From Lewinellaceae bacterium (GTDB lineage Bacteria; Bacteroidota; Bacteroidia; Chitinophagales; Saprospiraceae): a DNA stretch of 48,367 bases. How positions within the stretch are numbered: position 1 is the stretch's first letter; each line of letters opens with the position of its first letter. The notes under the pieces were generated by a model. The model ran no database searches and had not been told where the DNA came from. It saw only the letters and a list, made by a program, of their open reading frames with translations. Positions 33,640 to 43,006 of this stretch are shown here, in pieces. The position numbers and the translations under genes are program-made. The stretch covers positions 1-48,367 of the forward strand of contig JARQTN010000152.1 of the NCBI GenBank assembly GCA_029976695.1, written 5' to 3'.

Positions 33640-35295
33640 ATGATTACCCATCTCCATATTCACAACTATGCCATCATTCAGGAAATGGATATCGACCTTG
33701 CCAGGGGATTGAATATCATTACCGGGGAAACAGGTGCTGGCAAATCAATTCTGCTCGGGGCGACCGGTTTGATCCTCGGAAACAGGGCAGATACGAAAGC
33801 ACAATTCAATAAAGGAGAAAAAACAGTCGTCGAAGGCGTCTTTGAAATTCCAAAAGCGGATTTTGAGGAGTTCTTCAGGGAGCAGGACCTGGATTTTGAA
33901 CCTGAAACGATCATCCGCCGCGAGATCAATGCATCCGGAAAATCAAGGGCCTTTATCAATGATACACCGGTCACGTTAAAAACTCTCCAGGAACTATCAA
34001 ACCAACTTGTGGATCTGCACCAGCAGTTTGACACCCTCGAGATGCAGGAGGAAAGATTCCAGCTCAGGGCACTGGATGCATTGGCCGGTCACGGCAAGTT
34101 GCTCGGCGCATACAGGAATGATTACCTGCAATACCGGCGGATCACCGCACTCCTGGAACAGAAAAAACAGGAGGAAGCCGATGCGATCAGGGAAAAGGAC
34201 TTTCTCCGTTTCCAGCTTGATGAATTTGAAAAGATCGACTTGCAGCCCGGTGAACTGAAGGAACTTGAGAACGAGCAGGCGCTCCTTGAACACAGTGAAA
34301 AAATGACCGAAGTGCTGGGGCAGGCCATTTTTCTGGTCGATGAAGGGGAACAACCCGTGACTTCTGCCCTGAAGGAAGTCCTGACCAGGATCAGGAATAT
34401 CAAAAGCGGGGTCAGGATTTTTGATGATCTGGGTACAGAACTCGATCGAATTACCATTGACCTGGAGGAATGGAGCCGGAACGCACAGAAGCTCGCCGAC
34501 CAGATGGAAAGAAATCCCCACAGGCTCGATGAAGTGCGGAGCAGGCTGGATTCGGTTTATCAACTTATGAGAAAGCACCAGGCCGTTGATGATGCAGAAC
34601 TTTTCCAGGTCCTGGATAAGATCAGGAAAAAACTCAAAGCCATCGGATCCCTGGGGGCAGAAATTGAGGAGTTGGAGATGAAACGGTCCGGGCTGGAAGC
34701 CTCCTTGGAAATAACATCAAGAAAACTGACTGATCAAAGGAAGGAGGTGGCTAAACAGTTCGAAAAGGAAGTACTGAAACTCCTTGCCGAGCTCCATATG
34801 GGCAATGCCCGGTTAGAAGTTTCGATCAATCCATCAGAAAATTACCTTCCGACCGGAAAAGACAAGGTGGAATTCCTTTTTTCGGCAAATAAGGGAGGTA
34901 CCCTTCTCCCCATCCGGAAAGTTGCTTCCGGCGGCGAGTTATCCCGATTGAGTTTGTGCATCAAATCAGTCGTGGCCGGCAAAATGGAATTACCTACGCT
35001 CATCTTTGATGAGATCGATGCCGGCATTTCGGGTGAGGTCGCCCATAAAATGGGATTGATCATCCAGTCCCTGGCAGAGAAGCACCAGATCATCATGATC
35101 ACCCATTCCCCGCAAATCGCCTCCAAAGCGACGACCCATTTCTTTGTACGGAAAAAGGAGTTGGAAGACAAGACAGTGGCCGTGATCGACCTGTTAGAAA
35201 ACCGGGAAAGGGTCAACGAGATTGCGAAAATGCTGAGCGGGGACCCACCTACCGATGCAGCGATCCAGAATGCCAGGGAATTATTGAAACTGTAG
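33640..35295 (+). CDS. recN: DNA repair protein RecN
   Basis: RecN is an SMC-like ATPase that gathers broken DNA ends for recombination repair. The 551-residue protein has Walker A GETGAGKS (29-36), two long coiled-coil arms in the middle (about 160-370), the ABC signature VASGGELSRLSLCIK and Walker B LPTLIFDEIDAGISG, and then the switch ITHSPQIAS. The length matches the family. It starts 40 bases after the TPR protein and 43 bases before fabI, so it is likely cotranscribed; no SOS-like site was recognised. Confidence 0.96.
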   Translation: MITHLHIHNYAIIQEMDIDLARGLNIITGETGAGKSILLGATGLILGNRADTKAQFNKGEKTVVEGVFEIPKADFEEFFREQDLDFEPETIIRREINASGKSRAFINDTPVTLKTLQELSNQLVDLHQQFDTLEMQEERFQLRALDALAGHGKLLGAYRNDYLQYRRITALLEQKKQEEADAIREKDFLRFQLDEFEKIDLQPGELKELENEQALLEHSEKMTEVLGQAIFLVDEGEQPVTSALKEVLTRIRNIKSGVRIFDDLGTELDRITIDLEEWSRNAQKLADQMERNPHRLDEVRSRLDSVYQLMRKHQAVDDAELFQVLDKIRKKLKAIGSLGAEIEELEMKRSGLEASLEITSRKLTDQRKEVAKQFEKEVLKLLAELHMGNARLEVSINPSENYLPTGKDKVEFLFSANKGGTLLPIRKVASGGELSRLSLCIKSVVAGKMELPTLIFDEIDAGISGEVAHKMGLIIQSLAEKHQIIMITHSPQIASKATTHFFVRKKELEDKTVAVIDLLENRERVNEIAKMLSGDPPTDAAIQNARELLKL

Positions 35296-35338
35296 AATGT
35301 GTATTTTTGTCGCCTAACGAAATCAAAGAAAACAGAAC

Positions 35339-36157
35339 ATGGACCATCAATTATTAGCCGGTAAGAAGGGAATTATTTTTGGCGCCCTCGATGATCAGTC
35401 GATCGCCTGGCATGTCGCTGAGAAATGCCACCAGGCAGGAGCTGCATTTACCCTGACAAATGCTCCAGTGGCCCTCCGTTTTGGCAAAATCCAGGAATTG
35501 GCTGAAAAAACCGGATCTGAATTGATTCCCGCAGATGCGACCAGCATGGATGACCTCAAGGAACTCTTATCAAGATCGATGGATGTCCTTGGTGGGCAGA
35601 TCGATTTTGTGCTGCACTCTATCGGGATGTCGCTCAATGTCCGGAAGAAACGTGGCTATACTGACATTAACCATGACTGGATGCTCAAGACTTTTGACAT
35701 TTCAGCGATTTCATTTCATAAACTAATGCAAACGGCTTATCACCTTGATGCCATGGCTGAAGGCGGTTCTATCGTAGCCCTCACGTATATCGCTGCGCAG
35801 CGGGTTTTCCCGGACTATAATGAAATGGCAGAATCCAAAGCACTGCTGGAATCATTTGCACGAAGCTTTGGGTACCATTATGGTGTGAAGAAAGGCGTAC
35901 GGGTCAATACGGTTTCCCAGTCCCCTACCTGGACAACAGCAGGAAGCGGTGTAAAGGGGTTCAAGGAATTTTACGATTATGCGGACCAAATGTCTCCGTT
36001 GGGCAATGCAGATGCCGGGGAATGTGCAGACTATTGCGTCGCCCTGTTTTCAGACCTGACGCGCAAGGTAACCATGCAAAATCTCTTTCACGACGGCGGA
36101 TTCTCATCCATGGGGATCAATCCGGCACTGATGGGCATGGATGGTGACGATGGATAA
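35339..36157 (+). CDS. fabI: Enoyl-[acyl-carrier-protein] reductase (NADH)
   Basis: It catalyses the last reduction of each fatty-acid elongation round. The 272-residue short-chain dehydrogenase has the FabI form of the cofactor site (KKGIIFGALDDQSIAWHVA, 9-27), LHSIGMS, and the catalytic Tyr-x6-Lys (DYNEMAESKA, Tyr160 and Lys167). The C-terminal GGFSSMGI is typical. A TATTTTTG box at 35302-35309 may give it its own promoter. Its stop overlaps the start of the next gene by eight bases. Confidence 0.96.
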   Translation: MDHQLLAGKKGIIFGALDDQSIAWHVAEKCHQAGAAFTLTNAPVALRFGKIQELAEKTGSELIPADATSMDDLKELLSRSMDVLGGQIDFVLHSIGMSLNVRKKRGYTDINHDWMLKTFDISAISFHKLMQTAYHLDAMAEGGSIVALTYIAAQRVFPDYNEMAESKALLESFARSFGYHYGVKKGVRVNTVSQSPTWTTAGSGVKGFKEFYDYADQMSPLGNADAGECADYCVALFSDLTRKVTMQNLFHDGGFSSMGINPALMGMDGDDG

Positions 36158-37580
36158 GCTCATTTTCCAGGCGAGCATGCTGTTTTGCCTCCTGTGCAGT
36201 GTACATGTATTCGGGCAGGCAGAACAGGCAGAACTGTTAGGTCAATGGGATGACCCTTCCATTATTGGGTCCTCAGCATACCAAAACCGGTATAATGAAG
36301 TCTGGGGCTATGCGATAAACGGACATGAATACGCCATCATCGGTTCAACAAGGGGTACCCACATCATCGATGTGACGGATCCGGAATCACCATTCGAAGC
36401 CTTCTTTGTTGCCGGAAAATCCATGGGCGCCCATATCGTCCACAGGGATTATCATGATTACAAGGGATACCTGTATGCCGTTGCAGACGAAGGCGGCAGT
36501 AGCCTGCAAATCATTGACCTGAACAAGTTGCCGGATGCGGTCAGCATCGTATACGATGCGCATGACCTGGTGATCACGACGCACAACATCTTCATTGACA
36601 CATCAAGCGCCTTGCTCTACCTCTGTGCGGCGAAAGGCGGCACTTCAGGTTATTCCCCCTTGCGCGTGCTTGATATCAGTGATCCGCCGGAACCCCGGTT
36701 TGTCAATTCATATAACAAGTTTGGGACGAATTATTTCATTTCCCAGGTCCACGATGCCTATGTCAGGCGCGACACTGCCTTTTTGAATTGCGGGCCCGGA
36801 GGCCTTGTGATCGCTAACTTCACAAACCCGGAATCGCCAGCTACACTTGCCATTTTAACCCCCGGTGATTATCCCCAATCCGGCTACAACCACAGCGGTT
36901 GGCTTTCTGATGACGGCCGCTACTATTATATGGCAGATGAAAACCATGGCCTGGATATCAAGCTTTTAGACCTGTCAGATATCTCGAACCCAGAAATCGT
37001 CGGAACCTTCAATGCCGGCTCATCCGCTCAGACCAGCATCCCGCACAACCTGATCGCTTCTTGTGACAGGCTGTATGTATCCTACTACTATGACGGATAC
37101 CAGGTTTTCGACATCTCTGACCCGGCAGCACCTGTTTTGTCCAGGAGCTATGACACTTACCCGGGAGCTGATGGGAATTCCTATAAAGGAGCATGGGGGA
37201 TATACCCCTTCCTGCCATCCGGCAATGTGCTGGTCTCGGATATGCAGACAGGGCTGTATGTCTTCGGGCCGGACACGGATTGTGGATTGGTTTCATCCAT
37301 TCATGCACCTGCGCAGAAAAGAAACGAGAACCACCGATTCTCAGTATTCCCGACAATTTCACCTGACGGCACTTTCAATGTATCCAGCCTGTATCCATCA
37401 ACAGGTCAGGAAATCATGATGCGGATTTATCAGTCAAATGGGCAATGCGTGATTGCGCAAAGGGCTGTTTTGAATGGGCAGACGACATCTGTACACGCCC
37501 CGTTTGCGGAAGGAATGTATTTCATGCATCTATCTGCTTCCGGGTACCAGGAATGGCACAGCATTTTCATCTCAAAATGA
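36150..37580 (+). CDS. Secreted choice-of-anchor-B-like protein with T9SS sorting domain
   Basis: This 476-residue exported protein has a signal peptide (1-23, ending VHVFGQ). A series of propeller-like repeats of the LVIVP type follows (GSTRGTHIIDVTDPESP, LYAVADEGGSSLQIIDLN, LRVLDISDPPEPRFV, KLLDLSDISNPEIVG, YQVFDISDPAAPVLS). A T9SS type A C-terminal domain (about 395-476, FSVFPTISPDGTFNV to FISK) closes it. The layout matches the choice-of-anchor B family, whose role is unknown; a surface or extracellular location is expected. The start at 36150 overlaps the fabI stop (ATGGATAA); an in-frame ATG three codons earlier is possible. The link to fabI is probably only transcriptional. Confidence 0.85.
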   Translation: MDKLIFQASMLFCLLCSVHVFGQAEQAELLGQWDDPSIIGSSAYQNRYNEVWGYAINGHEYAIIGSTRGTHIIDVTDPESPFEAFFVAGKSMGAHIVHRDYHDYKGYLYAVADEGGSSLQIIDLNKLPDAVSIVYDAHDLVITTHNIFIDTSSALLYLCAAKGGTSGYSPLRVLDISDPPEPRFVNSYNKFGTNYFISQVHDAYVRRDTAFLNCGPGGLVIANFTNPESPATLAILTPGDYPQSGYNHSGWLSDDGRYYYMADENHGLDIKLLDLSDISNPEIVGTFNAGSSAQTSIPHNLIASCDRLYVSYYYDGYQVFDISDPAAPVLSRSYDTYPGADGNSYKGAWGIYPFLPSGNVLVSDMQTGLYVFGPDTDCGLVSSIHAPAQKRNENHRFSVFPTISPDGTFNVSSLYPSTGQEIMMRIYQSNGQCVIAQRAVLNGQTTSVHAPFAEGMYFMHLSASGYQEWHSIFISK

Positions 37581-37617
37581 TCCTGAATCAACGGCCTCCA
37601 TACAGTTTGAGTATGTG

Positions 37618-39615
37618 ATGAAACGTTACTTTTACGGCATGAATGCAGGCATGACAGGGAAGTTTTTCATCACACAACCGGGGCGGCTGATTTCAGGGGG
37701 CGTGTTCTCGTCTATCATATGGTGCCTTTTTCTGTTTATTCCCGCGCACGCGATTGCCCAGTTTCCAGGACAGGGTCAATTTCCCGGACAGGGAATCAAC
37801 GGAAGGAATCCAATGGAGGACACGACTTTCGCAAAATCCAGTGACTGGATCAAAATTGATTCGGTAAACCTGTACTATACATATATGCATGATCCTGAAA
37901 ACCACCTGAAGGAGCCCCGGGACACGATGGATTTTGATTTTCACCAGTATGATCCGGCAAGGAGGCAGGACCTGTTCTTTCAGAATCTCGGTAATGTAGG
38001 CTCTGCTGCGCGCAGTCAGCTCTTCCGGGGATACCAGCAAAAAGGCGTGCATAGCGGCATGCACCAGTATGACCTTTACCTTGCTCATCCATACAGATTC
38101 AAGTTTTTCGATACAGACATACCGGTGGCTGATTTCTATGCGAGCCAGGGAGGCTCCCAGGATGACGGGATGCTTGAAGCAAAGTTCGGGAGGAACTTTG
38201 CGAAAGGATACAAATTAAGTCTCCTTTACTCCCGGATCAACCAGCTCGGCCTGTACCAGGACCAGCGAAACAGGCTCACCAACTTTGGCGCTGGTGTCCA
38301 GGTAGACAGTGAGAATGAAAGGTATGACGGTTATTTCGGTTATCTCAGCAATGCGTACACGAATCAGAATAATGGGGGGATCACAAGTTATGATTCTCTT
38401 GCATCCCAATTCAGACAGATCAGGAGGTCTGTGATGGTGCATCTGAACAACGCATTAAGTACACTGAGGGAAAGGCATTTTTTCAGTGCACATTATTTCC
38501 ATATCCTGTCAAAGGGGGATTCCATTCGCCCTTCAAGGAAAATCTTTGATCTGAAGTATGCTGTCAGATTTTATGACTACCTGTACAAGTATACAGATTC
38601 GGATATTGGAACGAGTGCCGAATATTACGGTCCTTTTGTCACGGACGACAGGGGGCTGCGCAATTTCATCGGGTATACAAAATTCATCAACGAAGCAGGA
38701 TTCAATCTTGCCCTTGATGAAGGGAACAGCCTTTCGGGTTCGCTTGAGCACAGGCTTGTAAATATCAACCATGAACCAGTAGAGAGCAGGAGAAACGAAG
38801 TGTTTATCAACGGAAGGATCAGGACAAATATCTTCCAGCGTTTCAGGCTGGATGCACATGGCTACCTCGGGCTCCTGGATGCCTCCGCCAACTTCAACCT
38901 GGACGGGACCGCAACACTGGATCTAAGCAAGTTTGGCATGATAGGCGGGCGCCTCAGGATACATCAAAGACGTCCGGATCTCATCGAGGAAAACCTGTAT
39001 GTCAATCAGATCCCAGTTTGGCAAAACGATTTTAAGAACGTGAACTCGAATTTGCTGGAAGTGTCCTACAGAAACCCCGGCTGGAACCTTGAGGGAGCCA
39101 TTCGCTGGTGGTTGATCGATAATTACATCTATTTCGGTCCTGACTTTTTCCCGGCACAACTTGACCAGGCGATCAGCATCCAGCAGATCTACCTCAGGGG
39201 CGCGTACAAACTCGCCTTTATTCGTCTTGAGGCGGCAGTCGGGATCCAGAACTATGAAGCAGAAGAGGTCGCATTGCCCAACCTGATCATTGAGGGCACG
39301 GCGGCGCTCACAGGCCGGATTTTCAGAAGAAAGCTGAAATTTCAGTTGGGTACGGATTTTCGATTCACAAACGCGTACAACGGTGCAGGTTTCTTCCCGT
39401 TGGCGGGCCAGTTTTACGTGGACAATACACGGATGGTATCCTCCTACCCTGCACTGGATCCATTCATTGCCATCCAGATCGGTTCATTGAAAGTATTCCT
39501 GAAATGGGAGAATATAAACTCTGTATGGTCTGATGAAGTCTACGATCAGGTCATCGGCTATCCCCAGTTCGAGAACTATTTTCGCTTTGGTTTTAACTTC
39601 AAGTTGTTCAACTAA
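37618..39615 (+). CDS. Putative outer-membrane porin (Porin_10-like)
   Basis: This 665-residue protein is of the kind annotated in Bacteroidota as putative porin. The start at 37618 (MKRYFYGMNAG) gives a basic N-terminus and hydrophobic stretch (about 27-47) ending AHAIAQ as a signal peptide; an upstream in-frame start at 37474 lies inside the previous gene. The body is rich in alternating beta strands with aromatic ends and finishes FENYFRFGFNFKLFN, with a terminal aromatic residue as in barrels. DTMDFDFHQYDPARRQDLFFQNLGN in the front part is typical of the family. It converges on the LOG-family gene with an 11-base gap. The substrate is unknown. Confidence 0.82.
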   Translation: MKRYFYGMNAGMTGKFFITQPGRLISGGVFSSIIWCLFLFIPAHAIAQFPGQGQFPGQGINGRNPMEDTTFAKSSDWIKIDSVNLYYTYMHDPENHLKEPRDTMDFDFHQYDPARRQDLFFQNLGNVGSAARSQLFRGYQQKGVHSGMHQYDLYLAHPYRFKFFDTDIPVADFYASQGGSQDDGMLEAKFGRNFAKGYKLSLLYSRINQLGLYQDQRNRLTNFGAGVQVDSENERYDGYFGYLSNAYTNQNNGGITSYDSLASQFRQIRRSVMVHLNNALSTLRERHFFSAHYFHILSKGDSIRPSRKIFDLKYAVRFYDYLYKYTDSDIGTSAEYYGPFVTDDRGLRNFIGYTKFINEAGFNLALDEGNSLSGSLEHRLVNINHEPVESRRNEVFINGRIRTNIFQRFRLDAHGYLGLLDASANFNLDGTATLDLSKFGMIGGRLRIHQRRPDLIEENLYVNQIPVWQNDFKNVNSNLLEVSYRNPGWNLEGAIRWWLIDNYIYFGPDFFPAQLDQAISIQQIYLRGAYKLAFIRLEAAVGIQNYEAEEVALPNLIIEGTAALTGRIFRRKLKFQLGTDFRFTNAYNGAGFFPLAGQFYVDNTRMVSSYPALDPFIAIQIGSLKVFLKWENINSVWSDEVYDQVIGYPQFENYFRFGFNFKLFN

Positions 39616-39626
39616 ACACCAATACA

Positions 39627-40349
39627 TCAAAGCTCGTAGTTGGGCTGGAGTTTTTCGACATCTTTCTCATAGAATTCGGTAATATGCCGGACTACTTCAT
39701 CCGGGTCATCCGTGATCGGGAACAATTCGAGGTCATCTTCGCTGATATTTCCCGCTTTCCGGAGCATGGTCTCCACGATCCACTCTCTCAGGCCATTCCA
39801 GAATCTTGAGCCGACAAGAATCACCGGGACTTGCGTGATCTTTTTCGTCTGGATCAGTGTCAGCACCTCGAAAAGTTCATCCATCGTCCCGAAACCACCG
39901 GGCAGGACGACAAAAGCCTGTGCATATTTCACAAACATCACCTTGCGTACAAAAAAATAGCGGTGCGTCAGGTTCCGGTTATCATCAATGTATTCGTTGT
40001 GTCCCTGTTCCAGGGGAAGGTCAATATTCAGTCCGACAGAAACCCCGCCATTCAGGGAAGCGCCCTTATTTGCTGCCTCCATGATCCCCGGGCCGCCGCC
40101 GGTTATAATCCCAAAGCCGGCTTCAGTCAGCTTGGCCGCAATTTCTGTGGCGAGGATATATTGCGGATGGTCCGGCTTTGTGCGCGCAGATCCAAAAATG
40201 GATATACAGGGTCCAATCGCATTCAGGGATTCAAAACCGTCCACGAGCTCCGCGATCACCTTAAACATCGTCCACGCATTCTCACCTTTGAGGCGGGACC
40301 ATTTCTTCATATTTCGCAAAGGGAGGGCCTTTTCTGAATTTTCAGGCAT
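39627..40349 (-). CDS. LOG/TIGR00730-family Rossmann-fold protein
   Basis: The family includes cytokinin-activating phosphoribohydrolases that cleave a nucleoside 5'-monophosphate to base and ribose phosphate. The 240-residue protein has the defining motifs GGGPGIMEAANKGA and PGGFGTMDELFEVLTL (PGGxGTxxE). The N-terminus (SRLKGENAWTMFKVIAELVDGFESL) fits the longer bacterial subgroup. Its physiological substrate in bacteria is mostly unknown. It stands alone between the porin (convergent) and the sigma-54 regulator. Confidence 0.92.
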   Translation of the reverse strand: MPENSEKALPLRNMKKWSRLKGENAWTMFKVIAELVDGFESLNAIGPCISIFGSARTKPDHPQYILATEIAAKLTEAGFGIITGGGPGIMEAANKGASLNGGVSVGLNIDLPLEQGHNEYIDDNRNLTHRYFFVRKVMFVKYAQAFVVLPGGFGTMDELFEVLTLIQTKKITQVPVILVGSRFWNGLREWIVETMLRKAGNISEDDLELFPITDDPDEVVRHITEFYEKDVEKLQPNYEL

Positions 40350-40406
40350 AAAGCAAATGATAATTAAGTGAAAAATTCCAGGGTAGAAACAATATTACGT
40401 GTCCAC

Positions 40407-41678
40407 TTACACAACTGATTTGTAATCTGAGTATTCCTTCTCAATATATTTTTTAACCTCATCAACGGACTTGAAGCGATCAAATACAGCTTTGAATTCA
40501 TGGCTGAATCCCTGGGAGGGGGCCACAAACATCTCCACATCATGCTCCCCGATCGTTTTCCCGCTCAGGATGATCAGACGTTCCACCACATTGCGCAACT
40601 CCCGGATATTTCCCGTCCATTCAAATTGCTGCAACCTCTTGAGCGCTTTTGGGGCAAAGGTCTTGACAGCAATTCCATAATCCTTGCAAATGACCTCGGA
40701 AAAGTGGTTTACCAAAAGCGGAATATCCTCGATGCGCTCTCTCAACGGCGGTACATCTATGATGATCACGGCAAGCCTGTGGTAAAGGTCTTCACGGAAT
40801 TTCCCCCTTGCGATCTCATGCCGCAAGTCTTTGTTGGTGGCTGCCACCACGCGGACATTGACAGGTATTTCCTTGTCTCCGCCCACCCGTGTGATCTTGT
40901 TTTCCTGAAGTGCGCGGAGCACCTTGGCCTGCGCGGACAGGCTCATATCCCCGATCTCATCAAGAAAGATCGTTCCGTTATTCGCCTGCTCGAACTTACC
41001 AATGCGTTGTTTTACGGCTGAAGTAAACGCCCCTTTTTCGTGGCCGAACAACTCACTCTCGATCAGTTCAGCGGGGATCGCGGCACAATTCACCTCGATG
41101 ATCGGGTACTTTGAACGCGGGCTTTTCTCGTGGATCCAGCGTGCGACGAGTTCTTTACCTGTCCCGTTGTCACCTGTTACAAGAACCCTGGCCTCTGTGG
41201 GCGCGACGAGTTCGATGGTCTGAAGGATCTTCTCGATCGGCTCGGATTTTCCAATGATCTTTTGCGTCTTCGACTTCAGAACCTTCTTCTGCAGTGATTT
41301 TTTCTCATGGATCAACTCGGACTTGTCCATGGCATTCCTGAGCGTGATCAGGAGTCGATTCAGGTCCGGTGGTTTTGAAATGAAATCAAATGCACCTTTC
41401 TTGACAGCTTCCACAGCCGTGTCAATGGTTGCGTGGCCGGATATCATGACGACCGGGGTTTCAGGGGCCAGTTCCTGCAGGCGGTCCAGGGCATCCATCC
41501 CGTCCATTTTAGGCATTTTGATATCCAGTATGATGATATCAAATTTGTGTTGTTTGATTTTGACCATGCAGTCCAGGCCGTCACAGGCTTCCTCGACAGT
41601 GTACTTCTCCATTTCGAGGATGTCACGGAGGGTTCGTCTGATACTCTTTTCGTCATCGACGATCAGTACTTTCGGCAT
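40407..41678 (-). CDS. Sigma-54-type response regulator without a C-terminal DNA-binding domain
   Basis: The 423-residue protein has a receiver domain (1-120, phospho-acceptor Asp52 in IILDIKMP, Lys102 in ISKP) and a sigma-54 AAA+ domain (about 140-380). In the latter, Walker A is GDNGTGKE (169-176), the sigma-54 contact loop reads GAFTSA (216-221) instead of GAFTGA, Walker B is GTIFLDEIGD, and TGNIRELRN is near 355-363. After residue 385 only a short charged tail remains; no Fis-type HTH is present, and none is seen in other frames after the stop. It may act from solution or through a partner. No histidine kinase is adjacent. Confidence 0.92.
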   Translation of the reverse strand: MPKVLIVDDEKSIRRTLRDILEMEKYTVEEACDGLDCMVKIKQHKFDIIILDIKMPKMDGMDALDRLQELAPETPVVMISGHATIDTAVEAVKKGAFDFISKPPDLNRLLITLRNAMDKSELIHEKKSLQKKVLKSKTQKIIGKSEPIEKILQTIELVAPTEARVLVTGDNGTGKELVARWIHEKSPRSKYPIIEVNCAAIPAELIESELFGHEKGAFTSAVKQRIGKFEQANNGTIFLDEIGDMSLSAQAKVLRALQENKITRVGGDKEIPVNVRVVAATNKDLRHEIARGKFREDLYHRLAVIIIDVPPLRERIEDIPLLVNHFSEVICKDYGIAVKTFAPKALKRLQQFEWTGNIRELRNVVERLIILSGKTIGEHDVEMFVAPSQGFSHEFKAVFDRFKSVDEVKKYIEKEYSDYKSVV

Positions 41679-41732
41679 ATTGTGTAGTTTTTATTTCGGT
41701 TGAGACCAAAATGGATATCGCAAGGTACGATT

Positions 41733-41791
41733 ATCAGTAAATATATTAAAATTTTTTACCAAAAGTAATTTACTGATATAAAGTAATTTAC
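41733..41791. repeat. AT-rich inverted and direct repeats upstream of the sigma-54 regulator
   Basis: ATCAGTAAA (41733-41741) is inverted as TTTACTGAT (41769-41777), and AAAGTAATTTAC is directly repeated at 41762-41773 and 41780-41791. A TACTTTTG promoter-like box on the minus strand lies within this stretch. It may be a regulatory site or simply AT-rich. Confidence 0.5.
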
Positions 41792-41800
41792 AATATATTT

Positions 41801-43006
41801 TTACCTGATATGTTGCAAAGTGCGGAGTGTCAGCGAGGCCATCAGCCCCATGCTGGTACGCAGTGCTTCCTCGTCAATATCGAAGGTTGGGGTGTGGACC
41901 GGGGATGTGATTCCACGGGCAGGGTTGCCCGTGCCCAAACGGTAGAAGCAGGAAGGGACCTCATGGGAAAAGTAGGCGAAATCCTCTGCAGTCGTGCGCA
42001 TGGGAAGCTCGACCACATGATTGGCCCCTAAAAACTGAATGGCTTCCTCAAAACAGAAAGTGGTATAGTCCGGATCATTATAGAGGAATGGATACCCTTT
42101 CATCAGGTTGAATTCGCAGGTTGCCCCCATGCTTGCACAAATACCTTCAACAAGGGTCTTCATTTTTTGATGGGCATCCGCCCGCCAGGCTTCATCGAAA
42201 GTCCTGAATGTGCCTTCCAGCTTCACTTCCGAAGGAATGATATTGGTGGCTCCTCCGACCGTATTCACCTTGCCTATCGACAATACCGTCGGCATCATCG
42301 GATCGGCATTCCGGCTGACCATTTGCTGGAGCGAAGTGATCACATGTGCCATCACCGTGATTGGGTCGATGCAATCCTGGGGCAATGCGGCGTGCCCGCC
42401 CCGTCCACGGATCGTAATGTAGATCTCATCGGCTGAAGCCATGTACTGGCCAGCCTTGAACCCGATTTTTCCCGCTTCAAGGGGCGGGTGTACGTGTTGG
42501 CCAAGCATCCTTCCCGGTGCCGGGTTATCAAGGACGCCTTCTCCGATCAGGATGCTCGCCCCCCCGGGAAGTTTCTCCTCTCCTGGCTGAAAGATACATT
42601 TGACCCTTCCTTCGATCAGGCCTTCAAGCTCCTTGAGTATCCGGATGGTCCCCAGTAGCGACGAGGTATGTACATCATGGCCACACGCATGCATGATACC
42701 GGGGTGGGTTGATTTGTATGGGACGTCATTTTCCTCCTGGATGGGCAGTGCATCCATGTCGGCCCGCAGCCCGACTACCGGTCCACTCTTCTTTTTGCCA
42801 AGCAGTGCGACAATGCCATTCCCTCCCCATCCCGTCGTATGGTCAACACCCCACCTGGATAGCACTCCGGAGATATACCTGCCCGTCTCCTCTTCTTCAT
42901 AGGAGAGTTCCGGATGGGCATGCAAGTGCCTGCGTATCCGCACGACCTCTTCGAAGTGCGTATCCTGAAGCTGAAATACCTTTTCTTTCAATTTCTTGCG
43001 CTGCAT
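41801..43006 (-). CDS. M20-family amidohydrolase / N-acyl-L-amino acid hydrolase-like
   Basis: Such cytosolic metallo-enzymes remove acyl groups from amino acids or related amides. The 401-residue protein has the family metal-site blocks GLRADMDALPIQE, HACGHDVHTSSLLG, FQPGEEKLPGGA, GQHVHPPLEAGKIG and MRTTAEDFAYFSHEVPSCFYRLG, and a dimerisation domain with GGHAALPQDCIDPI. All expected ligands appear present. Its ATG overlaps the stop of the upstream glycosyltransferase by one base (TAATG), showing translational coupling. The natural substrate is unknown. Confidence 0.92.
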   Translation of the reverse strand: MQRKKLKEKVFQLQDTHFEEVVRIRRHLHAHPELSYEEEETGRYISGVLSRWGVDHTTGWGGNGIVALLGKKKSGPVVGLRADMDALPIQEENDVPYKSTHPGIMHACGHDVHTSSLLGTIRILKELEGLIEGRVKCIFQPGEEKLPGGASILIGEGVLDNPAPGRMLGQHVHPPLEAGKIGFKAGQYMASADEIYITIRGRGGHAALPQDCIDPITVMAHVITSLQQMVSRNADPMMPTVLSIGKVNTVGGATNIIPSEVKLEGTFRTFDEAWRADAHQKMKTLVEGICASMGATCEFNLMKGYPFLYNDPDYTTFCFEEAIQFLGANHVVELPMRTTAEDFAYFSHEVPSCFYRLGTGNPARGITSPVHTPTFDIDEEALRTSMGLMASLTLRTLQHIR

